A DNA stretch of 64,000 bases from DATARH01 sp036489765 (GTDB taxonomy: Bacteria; Pseudomonadota; Alphaproteobacteria; ATCC43930; CGMCC-115725), in contig DASXFE010000128.1 in NCBI GenBank assembly GCA_036489765.1, positions 34,914 through 98,913 on the forward strand, read 5' to 3'. A model generated the notes under the pieces. The model had not been told where the DNA came from. It worked only from the letters and a program-made list of their open reading frames with translations, and did no database searches. Positions 42,443 to 51,000 of the stretch are shown piece after piece (the first letter of the stretch is position 1; each line of letters starts with the position of its first letter). A program made the translations under genes and the position numbers.

Positions 42443-42834
42443 GCGGCCTCGGCAGCGTGCTGCAAACCCCGCTGGATATGGCGCTCGCCGACGAGCTCGC
42501 CGGCGGGGACGATATCGACATGGCCAACCTGACGAGCGCGCAGACGGGCGTCGCCGGCACGATCTTCATCTCGACCGCGATGGGTCCGCACGGACCGCGG
42601 GTCAGATATTTCGAGCATCCGGGCCGGACCCAACCGAGCTTTTCGGTATCGATTGCCAACTCGCCCGCCGTCGTCGCCAACAGCCTGCCACCCCACACGG
42701 TGCGACAGATGGCGCCGCAGGTGATCGACTGGGTCTTGCAGAACAAAGATGCTTTGTTGGACTTCTGGCATCGTGGCGATACCTGGACGCAGCCCGAGGT
42801 CAACGATTTCATGCAAAACCTCCGGCGCGTTTGA
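42439..42834 (+). CDS. Unknown small protein in the formate dehydrogenase operon
   Basis: A 131-residue protein between the beta and alpha subunit genes. I do not recognise a named family with certainty; the end (QVIDWVLQNKDALLDFWHRGDTWTQPEVNDFMQNL) looks like the helix seen at the end of DUF4160-type proteins. There are no cysteines, signal or membrane segments. It starts in an ATGA overlap with the beta gene and stops 11 bases before alpha, so it is co-translated. It could be a delta-type subunit or a cofactor-insertion helper. Confidence 0.8.
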   Translation: MSGLGSVLQTPLDMALADELAGGDDIDMANLTSAQTGVAGTIFISTAMGPHGPRVRYFEHPGRTQPSFSVSIANSPAVVANSLPPHTVRQMAPQVIDWVLQNKDALLDFWHRGDTWTQPEVNDFMQNLRRV

Positions 42835-42845
42835 GTGAGGCTCTG

Positions 42846-45626
42846 ATGAGCGATCCGATCAAATTCACCCTCGACGGCACCGAGGTCGAGGCCGAGCCGG
42901 GCGAGACGATCTGGCAGGTGGCGCAGCGCGTCGGCACCGAGATCCCGCATCTGTGCTGGCGGCCCGAGCCCGGCTATCGCGCCGACGGGAATTGCCGCGC
43001 CTGCATGGTCGAGATCGAGGGCGAGCGCGTGCTCGCGGCGTCGTGCATCAGGAAGCCGGCGCCGAACATGAAGGTCCATTCGGCGAGCGACCGCGCCAAA
43101 TTCTCGCGCAAGATGGTGTTCGAGCTCCTGATCGGCGACCAGCCGAAGCGCGAGGTCGCGCACGATCCGAACTCGTCGCTGTGGCAATGGGCCGACAAGC
43201 TCGAAGTCGCCGACAGCCGCTTCCCGCAGCGCCCGACCCCGGCGCCCGACCGCAGCCATGTCGCGATGGCGGTGCAGCTCGACGCCTGCATCCAGTGCAA
43301 CCTCTGCGTCCGCGCCTGCCGCGAGGTCCAGGTCAACGACGTGATCGGGATGGCGGCACGCGGACGCAACGAAAAGATCGTCTTCGACTTTGACGACCCG
43401 ATGGGCAACTCGACCTGCGTCGCCTGCGGCGAGTGCGTCCAGGCCTGTCCGACCGGCGCCTTGATGCCGGCGTCGCACGTCGACACCAACGGCGTCTACG
43501 CCAACGCGCCCGACCGCACCGTCGACAGCGTCTGCCCCTATTGCGGCGTCGGCTGCCAGCTCACCTACCAGATCAAGAACGACCGCATCGTCTCGGTCGA
43601 GGGCCGCTCCGGGCCGTCGAACCTCAACCGGTTGTGCGTCAAGGGCCGCTTTGGCTTCGACTACGTCTCCCATCGCGACCGGCTGACCGAGCCCCTCATT
43701 CGCAAGGACGGCGTCTCGAAGCACGACACCGCGATCGACCCGGCCAACCCCCTCACCCATTTCCGCGTCGCGACCTGGGAGGAGGCGCTCGGCCGCGCCG
43801 CCTCGGGCCTCGCCACGATCCGCGACCGCGCCATTTCCCCAGGCGGGGGAAAGCGGGCGCTCGCCGGGTTCGGCTCGGCCAAAGGGTCGAACGAGGAGGC
43901 TTATCTCTTCCAGAAGCTGGTGCGCACCGGGTTCGGCAGCAACAATGTCGACCACTGCACGCGGCTCTGCCACGCCTCGTCGGTGGCGGCGCTGATGGAG
44001 GGGATCGGCTCGGGCGCGGTGACGGCTCCGTTCATGGCCGCGCAAGACGCCGACGTGATCATCACGATCGGCTGCCGACCCACGGAAAATCATCCGGTTG
44101 CGGCCACCTTCTTCAAGCAGGCTGCGAAGCGCGGCGCCAAGATTTTTGTGATGGACCCGCGCGGCCACTCGCTGACGCGCTTTGCGAACCGGGTGCTCCG
44201 CTTCACGCCGGGCCGCGACGTGGCCATGCTCAACGCGCTCATCAACACGATCATCGAAGAGGGGCTGACCGACCGGCAGTACATCCAGACCTACACCGAG
44301 GATTACGAAAAGCTGCGCGAGCACATCCGCGACTACACGCCGGAAAAGATGGCCCCGATCTGCGGCATCGACGCGGCCACCCTGCGCTACGTCGCCCGCA
44401 CCTACGCCCGGGCCCAGCGCGGGATCATCTTCTGGGGCATGGGCATCTCGCAGCACACGCATGGCACCGACAACGCGCGCTGCCTGATCGCCCTCTCGAT
44501 GATCACCGGCCATGTCGGCCGCCCCGGCACCGGCCTCCACCCGCTGCGCGGCCAGAACAACGTGCAGGGCGCGTCGGACGCCGGGCTGATCCCGATGGTC
44601 TATCCCGACTACCAGTCGGTCGCGAACCCGGCGGTGCGCGAGAAGTTCGAAAAGCTGTGGGACACGGAGCTCGACGACAAGGCCGGCCTCACCGTCGTCG
44701 AGATCATGGACGCGGTGCATCGCGACGAGATCAAGGGCATGTACATCATGGGCGAAAACCCGGCGATGTCCGACCCCGACGTCCAGCACGCCCGCGAGGC
44801 GCTGGCCCATCTCGAACACCTGGTCGTGCAGGACCTGTTCCTGACCGAGACCGCGAAATACGCCGACGTGATCCTCCCCGCCTCGGCCTGGCCGGAAAAG
44901 GACGGCACCGTCTCCAACACCAACCGCCAGGTGCAGATGGGCCGCACGGCGCTGCCGCTCCCCGGCAATGCGCGGCAGGATTGGTGGGTCATCCAGGAGA
45001 TCGCCAACCGTATCGGCCTCCACTGGACCTACACGCACCCGCGTGACGTGTTCGCCGAGATGAAGCTGGCAATGCCGTCGCTCGACAACATCACCTGGGA
45101 CCGGCTCGAGCGCGAAAGCTCGGTGACCTACCCGTGCGACGCCGAGGACAAGCCGGGCAACGACATCGTTTTCGGCAGCGGGTTCCCGACGCCGTCCGGC
45201 CGCGCAAAGCTGGTGCCGGCCTCGATCATCCCGCCCGCCGAGGAGCCCGACACCGAGTACCCGATGGTGCTGACCACGGGCCGCCAGCTCGAGCACTGGC
45301 ACACCGGCGCGATGACCCGCCGCGCCAGCGTGCTCGACGACATCGAGCCCGAGGCGGTCGCCAGCCTCGCCCCGTCGGAATTGCGCCGGCTCGGCATCAC
45401 CGCCGGCGATCCGGTCCGCGTGACGACGCGGCGCGGGCATATCGAGCTGAAGGCGCGCAGCGACAGCAACATCGCGCCGGGCATGGTGTTCGTGCCGTTC
45501 TGCTATGCCGAGGCGGCCGCCAACATCCTGACCAACCCGCAGCTCGACCCGATCGGCAAGATCCCCGAGTTCAAGTTCTGCGCCGCCAAGGTCGAGCCGG
45601 CCGCGATCCGGGAAGCCGCCGAATAG
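42846..45626 (+). CDS. fdhF: NAD-dependent formate dehydrogenase alpha subunit (Mo/W bis-MGD)
   Basis: A 926-residue catalytic subunit. The N-terminus holds a NuoG-like 2Fe-2S domain (CWRPEPGYRADGNCRAC, then C in SCIRKP). It continues with two 4Fe-4S motifs (CIQCNLCVRAC, CVACGECVQACPTGAL) and the molybdopterin-domain cluster CPYCGVGC. The metal ligand is a cysteine, C375, in HCTRLCHASS, not selenocysteine. It oxidises formate to CO2 in the cytosol. ATG 42846 with GTGAGG upstream is preferred to TTG 42831. Gene symbol follows common usage for this subunit; fds or fdh1 naming would also fit. Confidence 0.94.
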   Translation: MSDPIKFTLDGTEVEAEPGETIWQVAQRVGTEIPHLCWRPEPGYRADGNCRACMVEIEGERVLAASCIRKPAPNMKVHSASDRAKFSRKMVFELLIGDQPKREVAHDPNSSLWQWADKLEVADSRFPQRPTPAPDRSHVAMAVQLDACIQCNLCVRACREVQVNDVIGMAARGRNEKIVFDFDDPMGNSTCVACGECVQACPTGALMPASHVDTNGVYANAPDRTVDSVCPYCGVGCQLTYQIKNDRIVSVEGRSGPSNLNRLCVKGRFGFDYVSHRDRLTEPLIRKDGVSKHDTAIDPANPLTHFRVATWEEALGRAASGLATIRDRAISPGGGKRALAGFGSAKGSNEEAYLFQKLVRTGFGSNNVDHCTRLCHASSVAALMEGIGSGAVTAPFMAAQDADVIITIGCRPTENHPVAATFFKQAAKRGAKIFVMDPRGHSLTRFANRVLRFTPGRDVAMLNALINTIIEEGLTDRQYIQTYTEDYEKLREHIRDYTPEKMAPICGIDAATLRYVARTYARAQRGIIFWGMGISQHTHGTDNARCLIALSMITGHVGRPGTGLHPLRGQNNVQGASDAGLIPMVYPDYQSVANPAVREKFEKLWDTELDDKAGLTVVEIMDAVHRDEIKGMYIMGENPAMSDPDVQHAREALAHLEHLVVQDLFLTETAKYADVILPASAWPEKDGTVSNTNRQVQMGRTALPLPGNARQDWWVIQEIANRIGLHWTYTHPRDVFAEMKLAMPSLDNITWDRLERESSVTYPCDAEDKPGNDIVFGSGFPTPSGRAKLVPASIIPPAEEPDTEYPMVLTTGRQLEHWHTGAMTRRASVLDDIEPEAVASLAPSELRRLGITAGDPVRVTTRRGHIELKARSDSNIAPGMVFVPFCYAEAAANILTNPQLDPIGKIPEFKFCAAKVEPAAIREAAE

Positions 45627-45653
45627 GCTGAAGCCGCACCCGGGGGAGAACCG

Positions 45654-46124
45654 ATGAGCACCTTCCGCGCGATCCTCCTCGCGGCGCTGCCCTTTGCCCT
45701 GCTCGCGGGCTGCGTCCCGCCCCCATCAGCCGCCGGGCCATCGACACCACAAGCCGCCGCCGCGCCCACCCCGAGCGCGTGCCTGATGCCCAACCAGCAC
45801 AAGATGATCGTCGCCGAGCTCTTCTTCGGCCGCACCAGGGCCGGCCACCGCGCCGTCACCGACGCCGAATGGACCCGCTACCTCGCCGACACGCTCACCC
45901 CCAACTTCCCCGACGGCCTCACCGTCTTCGACGGCTACGGCCAGTCCCGCAACCCCGCGACCGGCGTCATCGGCCGCTCAGAGGGCGTCAAGATCGTCCT
46001 GATCGCCGCCGACCCCACCCCCGACCTCCCGACCCGCCTCAACGCCGTCATCGACACCTACAAATCCCGCTTCGCCCAGCGCTCGGTAGGCCTGATCACC
46101 CGAGAGGAATGCGCGGGGTTTTAG
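45654..46124 (+). CDS. Lipoprotein, DUF3574-like
   Basis: A 156-residue lipoprotein. The lipobox LLAGC gives lipidation at C20, followed by a proline/alanine linker to about residue 42. The domain MIVAELFFGRTRAG...VTDAEWTRYLADTLTPNFPDGLTVFDGYGQ matches DUF3574, a small domain of unknown function. It follows the dehydrogenase alpha gene by 28 bases and could ride on its transcript. Confidence 0.85.
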   Translation: MSTFRAILLAALPFALLAGCVPPPSAAGPSTPQAAAAPTPSACLMPNQHKMIVAELFFGRTRAGHRAVTDAEWTRYLADTLTPNFPDGLTVFDGYGQSRNPATGVIGRSEGVKIVLIAADPTPDLPTRLNAVIDTYKSRFAQRSVGLITREECAGF

Positions 46125-46172
46125 GCACCCCCGGTCCTCAGCCGGGCGGAACGTCCTTTCGGGACGCCCGTA

Positions 46173-46193
46173 CGTGATAATCCGGTTATCACG
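46173..46193. terminator. CGTGATAA/TTATCACG hairpin
   Basis: A perfect 8-bp stem with a five-base loop, preceded by another small hairpin (CGTCC-TTTC-GGGACG, about 46152-46166). It lies in a 256-bp gap between the lipoprotein gene and the convergent MAPEG gene that otherwise holds nothing I can identify. A terminator or the border of the lower-GC module are both possible. Confidence 0.5.
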
Positions 46194-46380
46194 CGCGCCG
46201 CGGGAATGACCGCTTTGCTCAGAGCAGTCGGCGACGCGATGCCGGTAATGGGTTCGCTAGGCTCCTGCCGCAAGCCAGCGATGCCCGCATTGGCTGCAGC
46301 CGTGACGGGTACACCGGGCGCCGCCGGGCTCATATTCGAGCAGGAGCGTCGTGCCTGACCAACCGCAAGGCCGTGGTCGC

Positions 46381-46767
46381 TTATAGGAGCTGGAACAGGA
46401 TCTGCACCAACCCTATGAACGAAACACCCCATAAGGCGCTGCGAAGCCACGGAACACCGAGGACATACACGGGTGCATAGGCGAGACGGCCCCAGAAGAA
46501 GAGTTGGGCGCCGAGCGCCGTCGCGCCACTAGCCGTGCCTGTAAACTGCGCAACAAGCACCAGCGGCGCGAAGAGGGTCAGGCTCTCCAGCATATTGCGA
46601 TGGGCCCGCTGTGCGCGACCTGCCCAGCCGTCAAGGGCGGGCAGATTTTCGCGGTTGCCAACGAGAGGCAACAGCCCAACTTGCGCAATCGCGGCAAAGA
46701 CGGCGACGACCATTTGGACTAAGGCCAATGCGGTGGACCAGATCAGCAGTTTAAGCTCGACGCTCAT
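46381..46767 (-). CDS. MAPEG family membrane protein
   Basis: A 128-residue protein with four membrane helices. Family features: RENLPALDGWAGRAQRAHRNMLESLTLFAPLVL, with the conserved arginine/asparagine pair, and a third helix with FFWGRLAYAPVYVLGVPWLRS. MAPEG proteins are glutathione- or lipid-related membrane proteins, and bacterial ones are mostly uncharacterised. ATG 46767 overlaps the preceding membrane-protein gene by 17 bases, so they are coupled. By eye the DNA is less GC-rich than the surroundings. Confidence 0.88.
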   Translation of the reverse strand: MSVELKLLIWSTALALVQMVVAVFAAIAQVGLLPLVGNRENLPALDGWAGRAQRAHRNMLESLTLFAPLVLVAQFTGTASGATALGAQLFFWGRLAYAPVYVLGVPWLRSALWGVSFIGLVQILFQLL

Positions 46768-47632
46768 GTTCATCTCCAACGGAATTATGAACCGCCTGCG
46801 AGCGCGTCTGCGCGCGGCGGTGTAGTTGGCGCAGCGACAGCGCGTGCAACAGGATCGAACTCGGCACGACGAAGGCAGGCGTCAGCACATTCGGATAAGC
46901 GCCGGCACCAATGCTCGACACATTCGGGATGATTAGTTGCAACGGGCCCGGGGACGTGATCAGACCCAAAGTGATTGCGACGGCGAAGTCGGCAAGGCCG
47001 AATGCATTCCAGGCAATGGCGGCTCGCCGCCCCTGAGCCGTGCCCGCGGCGACCGCTATGGCTGTCGGCAGTGCAAACAGGCCTGTCAGTACATCGCCAA
47101 TTCCCGCGGGCAATCCGAAGACGCTGGGCAGCGTTCCTTGGAGCCCGCCGACAAGCCAGACGGCGCCGAAAACACGATATGATTGCAGAGCAATAAGCCA
47201 AGTGACCGGCATGGCATCGAGCGCTTGCCCCACGCCTTTTGACAGCAGCAGCAGCGGCGCACCGATGATCACCGGTAGAAAAATCGCCAAGGGTAAAACC
47301 GGGAGTGACGAGGCGCCCGCGCGGAAGGCGCCATTGATGGCCGCGCTCCAGGCAAGGGCGAACCACAGCGTATAGGGGACGATCACCATCATCCAGGTCA
47401 TGCGCCGTTGCCAGGCCGCCAGATCGGTACGTTCGAGGGCGAGCCATAAGCCGAGACCGATGAGGCTATAAGTCATCAGCCGGGCCGTCGCGCTCGCAAC
47501 ACCGCTGTCCGAAAGCGCCGGCTGCCAATAGATCAGGAGGATCCACAATAGCGTGATCGGCGCAATCCACAGCAGACTTCGCCAAGGGACCTGCGGCGGG
47601 GCGATGCCCCCGCGGATAGCAGCGGCGGGCAT
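46751..47632 (-). CDS. Multi-pass membrane protein of unknown function
   Basis: A 293-residue hydrophobic protein with about seven to eight helices (for example LLWIAPITLLWILLIYW, MMVIVPYTLWFALAW, LPLAIFLPVIIGAPLLLL, VLTGLFALPTAIAVAAG). I recognise no family. ATG 47632 is chosen because AGGGAGGG lies five bases upstream; the frame runs open to 47698. It diverges from a LysR gene across about 130 bases and is followed by the MAPEG gene, so the pair is probably the LysR target. Confidence 0.75.
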   Translation of the reverse strand: MPAAAIRGGIAPPQVPWRSLLWIAPITLLWILLIYWQPALSDSGVASATARLMTYSLIGLGLWLALERTDLAAWQRRMTWMMVIVPYTLWFALAWSAAINGAFRAGASSLPVLPLAIFLPVIIGAPLLLLSKGVGQALDAMPVTWLIALQSYRVFGAVWLVGGLQGTLPSVFGLPAGIGDVLTGLFALPTAIAVAAGTAQGRRAAIAWNAFGLADFAVAITLGLITSPGPLQLIIPNVSSIGAGAYPNVLTPAFVVPSSILLHALSLRQLHRRAQTRSQAVHNSVGDEHERRA

Positions 47633-47762
47633 CGATCCCTCCCTATCAGTTCGGGTGCTGAGCGACAGTGGAAGCGGCATGGACGCAGCGCCTGTCATGG
47701 TCAGGAACCCTCATCTAATGCAGCTTTGCTGCAGCAACTACCGGCGATAATGTTGACGGGCC

Positions 47763-48674
47763 ATGAAGCAGAACTTCACAGTTAGGCGGGGTGCGCTCGA
47801 CGGCGTGGAGGTGTTTCTGAGCGTTGCCCGCCACCGGAATTTCCGCAAGGCGGCGGCGGAACTCGGGGTCACTCCATCGGCCATCAGCCAGGCGATACGT
47901 GCGCTGGAGGGGCGTCTCGGGGTGGCGCTGCTCTCCCGGACAACGCGTAATGTCGGGCTGACCGAAGCCGGCGAACGCTTCATCGCACGCGCAAAACCCG
48001 CCTTCGAGGAACTCCTCGCGGCCGCGGAGGCTGCTCGCGCACTCGGGGAACGCCCGACTGGACTGTTGCGTGTCTCGGTACCGCGCGCGGTCGTTCCGAT
48101 TTTGCTGGAGCCGCTGATCGCGTCCTTTTGCCAGGCTTATCCGGAGATCGAACTGGAGATTGCCGCCAGCGAGGAGTTGGTCGATCTCTCGGCCAAAGAA
48201 TTTGACGCCGGCATCCGCCTCGGCCAGTTCATCGCGGCCGATATGGTCGCCGTGCGGTTGACGTCCCCCTTTCCACTACTTGTTGTCGGAAGCGCGGATT
48301 ACCTCGCGCGGCGCGGCCGCCCGGAGCGGGTGAACGAACTGCGCAATCACGCTTGCCTGCGCATGCGTCGCTCAAACGGTGCGATCGCGCCGTGGCGCTT
48401 TGTCGATGGCAACAGCACGGTCGAGGTCCTCGTCTCCGGGCCGCTGATCGCGCATGATTATCCCTCGCTGCTTGGAGCTGCACTCAAAGGTGTGGGGCTC
48501 GCCCAGATACCGGGTCCGGTTGCCCGAGCGCCAATCGCCGATGGCGGGTTGGAAGTGCTGATGGCGCCGTTCGCCGTCACGGTGCCCGGGGTTTTTCTGT
48601 ACTACCCGTCAAGACGGCAGGTCTTGCCAAAACTTCGCGCCTTCATCGAGCACGTCAGATTTCGGAGCTCGTAG
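47763..48674 (+). CDS. LysR-family transcriptional regulator
   Basis: A 303-residue LysR regulator. The N-terminal helix-turn-helix covers residues 10-70 (LDGVEVFLSVARHRNFRKAAAELGVTPSAISQAIRALEGRLGVALLSRTTRNVGLTEAG). The ligand-binding domain follows (RVSVPRAVVPILLEPLIASF..., LPLLVVGSADYLARRG). Divergent orientation to the membrane-protein/MAPEG pair is the classic LysR layout. Effector unknown. Confidence 0.92.
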   Translation: MKQNFTVRRGALDGVEVFLSVARHRNFRKAAAELGVTPSAISQAIRALEGRLGVALLSRTTRNVGLTEAGERFIARAKPAFEELLAAAEAARALGERPTGLLRVSVPRAVVPILLEPLIASFCQAYPEIELEIAASEELVDLSAKEFDAGIRLGQFIAADMVAVRLTSPFPLLVVGSADYLARRGRPERVNELRNHACLRMRRSNGAIAPWRFVDGNSTVEVLVSGPLIAHDYPSLLGAALKGVGLAQIPGPVARAPIADGGLEVLMAPFAVTVPGVFLYYPSRRQVLPKLRAFIEHVRFRSS

Positions 48675-48862
48675 GCGGATGCCGAGACCTCAGGTCGCAC
48701 CGAAATGGCAGCTACGGGGCAAGAAGCGAAGGTGGCTCGGCTCTGCGCCTAGGGCTTATTTTGCGCACGAAAGCCGACGCTCGCCTGAATGACGATCGCC
48801 TCCCTTGATATGGACAAACCGAGAACATACATCTTCCGCCGCGCTGCCCTCCTGCGTTGCCG

Positions 48863-49246
48863 ATGATGCCCTATATCTCCCGTCCTCCTGATCCCGCATC
48901 CTGTTCGCCTCCTGCTCTTGCGAACGAGACCGTCCAAAATCAATCACTTGCCCCTGATCCTTTTTTGCGACGCGACGCGCGCGGCCGGTTCGCCGAGGGT
49001 CACTCGGGCAACCCCAAGGGCCGGCCGCGCGGCATCCCGAACCCGACGTGCCGGCTGCGCGATCCGCGGGAGCATCCGATGAGCCGCGAGGCGTTGAGGC
49101 GGCTCGTCGAGCGGAGACCGGATCTGCTGCGGCGGCTTCTCAACCAACTCATACCGCCGGCGCCTCCCCGGCGGTATGAGTTGGTTGACGGCTGGGGCAA
49201 ACCCTCGCTAGACCCTGGATCACGCAGGAATCGAGGAATGCCATGA
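48863..49246 (+). CDS. Short DUF5681-domain protein before oxc
   Basis: A 127-residue protein whose middle (RRDARGRFAEGHSGNPKGRPRGIPNP) is the DUF5681 motif, found in many small proteins of unknown function, often near mobile genes. The N-terminus is low-complexity and the C-terminus is formed partly by a perfect 49-bp hairpin sequence (QLIPPAPPRRYELVDG). The stop overlaps the oxc start as ATGA. The start could be 48863 or 48866 (both ATG). The 188 bases upstream hold nothing recognisable. Either a genuine leader gene of oxc or a remnant. Confidence 0.55.
   Translation: MMPYISRPPDPASCSPPALANETVQNQSLAPDPFLRRDARGRFAEGHSGNPKGRPRGIPNPTCRLRDPREHPMSREALRRLVERRPDLLRRLLNQLIPPAPPRRYELVDGWGKPSLDPGSRRNRGMP
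49140..49188. repeat. Perfect 21-bp inverted repeat (hairpin) 55 bp before oxc
   Basis: Arms 49140-49160 and 49168-49188 are exact reverse complements (core CATACCGCCGG / CCGGCGGTATG) around a 7-base loop CGCCTCC. It is the longest perfect stem seen in the window. It lies inside the DUF5681 reading frame, with no T-run after it, so it is not a standard terminator. Confidence 0.92.
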
Positions 49247-50931
49247 GCGATGCAGCGGAAATGACCGACGGCTTTCACCTTGTCGTGGAGGCGCTGAAGC
49301 TGAACGGGGTCGATACGATCTTTGGGGTTGCGGGGATCCCGATCACCGATCTGTTGCGGCTCGCGCAGAACGAGGGCATCCGCTACATCGGCTTCCGCCA
49401 TGAGCAGCAGGCCGCGAACGCGGCGGCGATCGCCGGATATCTGACCGCAAAGCCGGGCATCTGCATGACCGTGTCGGCGCCGGGCTTTCTGAACGGTGTC
49501 GTCGGCCTTGCCAACGCGACGACCAACTGCTTCCCGATGATTCTGATTTCGGGGTCGAGCGACCGCAGCATCGTCGACCTCGAGCAGGGCGATTACGAAG
49601 AGATGGATCAGCTCACCGTCGCCCGGCCGCATTGCAAGGCCGCGTATCGCGTCAACCGCCCGCAGGATATCGGCATCGGCCTCGCCCGTGCGATTCGCGC
49701 CGCGGTGTCGGGGCGGCCCGGCGGGGTCTATCTCGACCTGACCGCCGAGGTGCTCGGCTCCGCGCTCGACGCGGAGGCCGGGCGGAAATCGCTGGTCAAG
49801 GTCGTCGACCCCTGCCCCGCCTCGCCGCCCGCGCCGGAATCGGTGGCCCGCGCGCTCGATCTTCTCGCCTCGGCGAAGAACCCGCTGGTGATCCTCGGCA
49901 AGGGCGCCGCCTATGCCCGCGCCGATTCCGAGATCAAAAGTTTCATCGAGTCGACCGGCATCCCGTTCCTGCCGATGTCGATGGCGAAGGGGCTGCTGCC
50001 CGACGACCACCCGCAATCGGCCGCCGCCGCCCGATCCTTCGCGATCGGCCAGGCTGACGTCGTGGTTCTAGCCGGCGCCCGGCTCAACTGGCTCCTCAGC
50101 CACGGCCGCGCGCCGCTGTGGTCGCCGAACACCAAATTCGTGCAGATCGACATCGCCGCGACCGAGATGGACAGCAACCGCGCGATCGCCGCCCCCGTCG
50201 TCGGCGACATCAAATCGGTGTTCGCGGCGTTCAACGCCGGGCTCAAGGGCCAGGTCAAGCCGTCCTCGGCCTGGATCGAGGAGATGGGCAAGCGCAAGCA
50301 GCAGAATGTCGAGCGCATGGCCGCCCGCCTCAATGCCGACCCGAGCCCGATGAACTTTTCGTCGGCGCTGCGCGCGGTGCGCAACGCGATCGCCACCCAG
50401 CCCGACGTCTACATCGTCAACGAGGGCGCCAACACGCTCGATTTCGGCCGCAACATCATCGACATGGACAAGCCGCGCCACCGCCTCGACAGCGGCACCT
50501 GGGGCGTCATGGGGATCGGCATGGGCTACGCCGTCGCCGCGGCGGCCGTCACCGGCAAACCCGTCGTCGCGATCGAGGGTGACAGCGCTTTCGGCTTCAG
50601 CGGCATGGAGATCGAGACGATCTGCCGCTACGACCTGCCGGTGACGACGATCGTCTTCAACAATAACGGCGTCTACCGCGGCGACCCCGAGGGCACGCCC
50701 TACACGCCCACCGGGCTCCTCCGCGACGCGCGCTACGAACGGATCATCGAGGCGTTCGGCGGCAAGGGCTACCACTGCACCGACACGCCGGGCCTGACCA
50801 AGGCCGTGACCGAGGCCCTCGCCTCGGGCAAGCCCGCGCTCATCAACGCCGTCATCGACCCGACCGCCGGCACCGAAAGCGGCCACATCCAAAGCCTCAA
50901 CCCCAAGAGCGCCGCCGCCGCGAAGCACTAG
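49243..50931 (+). CDS. oxc: Oxalyl-CoA decarboxylase
   Basis: A 562-residue thiamine-diphosphate enzyme that decarboxylates oxalyl-CoA to formyl-CoA. The TPP glutamate is in GFRHEQQAANAAA. The Mg/TPP motif is EGDSAFGFSGMEIETICRYDLPVTTIVFNNNGVYRG. The N-terminal segment VDTIFGVAGIPITDLLRLAQ and DLEQGDYEEMDQ match Oxc rather than acetolactate synthase or glyoxylate carboligase. The start ATG 49243 overlaps the DUF5681 stop. With frc (39332) and formate dehydrogenase it completes oxalate use. Confidence 0.93.
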   Translation: MSDAAEMTDGFHLVVEALKLNGVDTIFGVAGIPITDLLRLAQNEGIRYIGFRHEQQAANAAAIAGYLTAKPGICMTVSAPGFLNGVVGLANATTNCFPMILISGSSDRSIVDLEQGDYEEMDQLTVARPHCKAAYRVNRPQDIGIGLARAIRAAVSGRPGGVYLDLTAEVLGSALDAEAGRKSLVKVVDPCPASPPAPESVARALDLLASAKNPLVILGKGAAYARADSEIKSFIESTGIPFLPMSMAKGLLPDDHPQSAAAARSFAIGQADVVVLAGARLNWLLSHGRAPLWSPNTKFVQIDIAATEMDSNRAIAAPVVGDIKSVFAAFNAGLKGQVKPSSAWIEEMGKRKQQNVERMAARLNADPSPMNFSSALRAVRNAIATQPDVYIVNEGANTLDFGRNIIDMDKPRHRLDSGTWGVMGIGMGYAVAAAAVTGKPVVAIEGDSAFGFSGMEIETICRYDLPVTTIVFNNNGVYRGDPEGTPYTPTGLLRDARYERIIEAFGGKGYHCTDTPGLTKAVTEALASGKPALINAVIDPTAGTESGHIQSLNPKSAAAAKH

Positions 50932-50950
50932 GAATGGCTCGCTCATAAGC

Positions 50951-50986
50951 CCTCCCTCCCCTTGAGGGGCCCGCAAGTGGGGGAGG
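50951..50986. repeat. Short CCTCCC/GGGAGG repeat
   Basis: CCTCCCC (about 50955) pairs with GGGGAGG (about 50980) around a TTGAGGGGCCCGC interior. It lies between the convergent oxc and MetE-like genes and is probably a bidirectional terminator of the same short repeat group as 12515-12591 and 23009-23031. Confidence 0.6.
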
Positions 50987-51000
50987 ATTTCAGAGGCAGG

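Noticed and set aside
42414..45440. Minus-strand open frame of about 1000 codons
   Set aside because: Antisense shadow of the formate dehydrogenase alpha gene, which has clear cofactor motifs.
46121..46450. Minus-strand 109-codon frame after the MAPEG gene
   Set aside because: No ribosome site, no motif, overlaps MAPEG codons out of phase, and contains the hairpins listed.
48749..48943. Minus-strand 64-codon frames before the DUF5681 gene
   Set aside because: Two overlapping frames with basic, low-information sequence and no ribosome site; noncoding is simpler.
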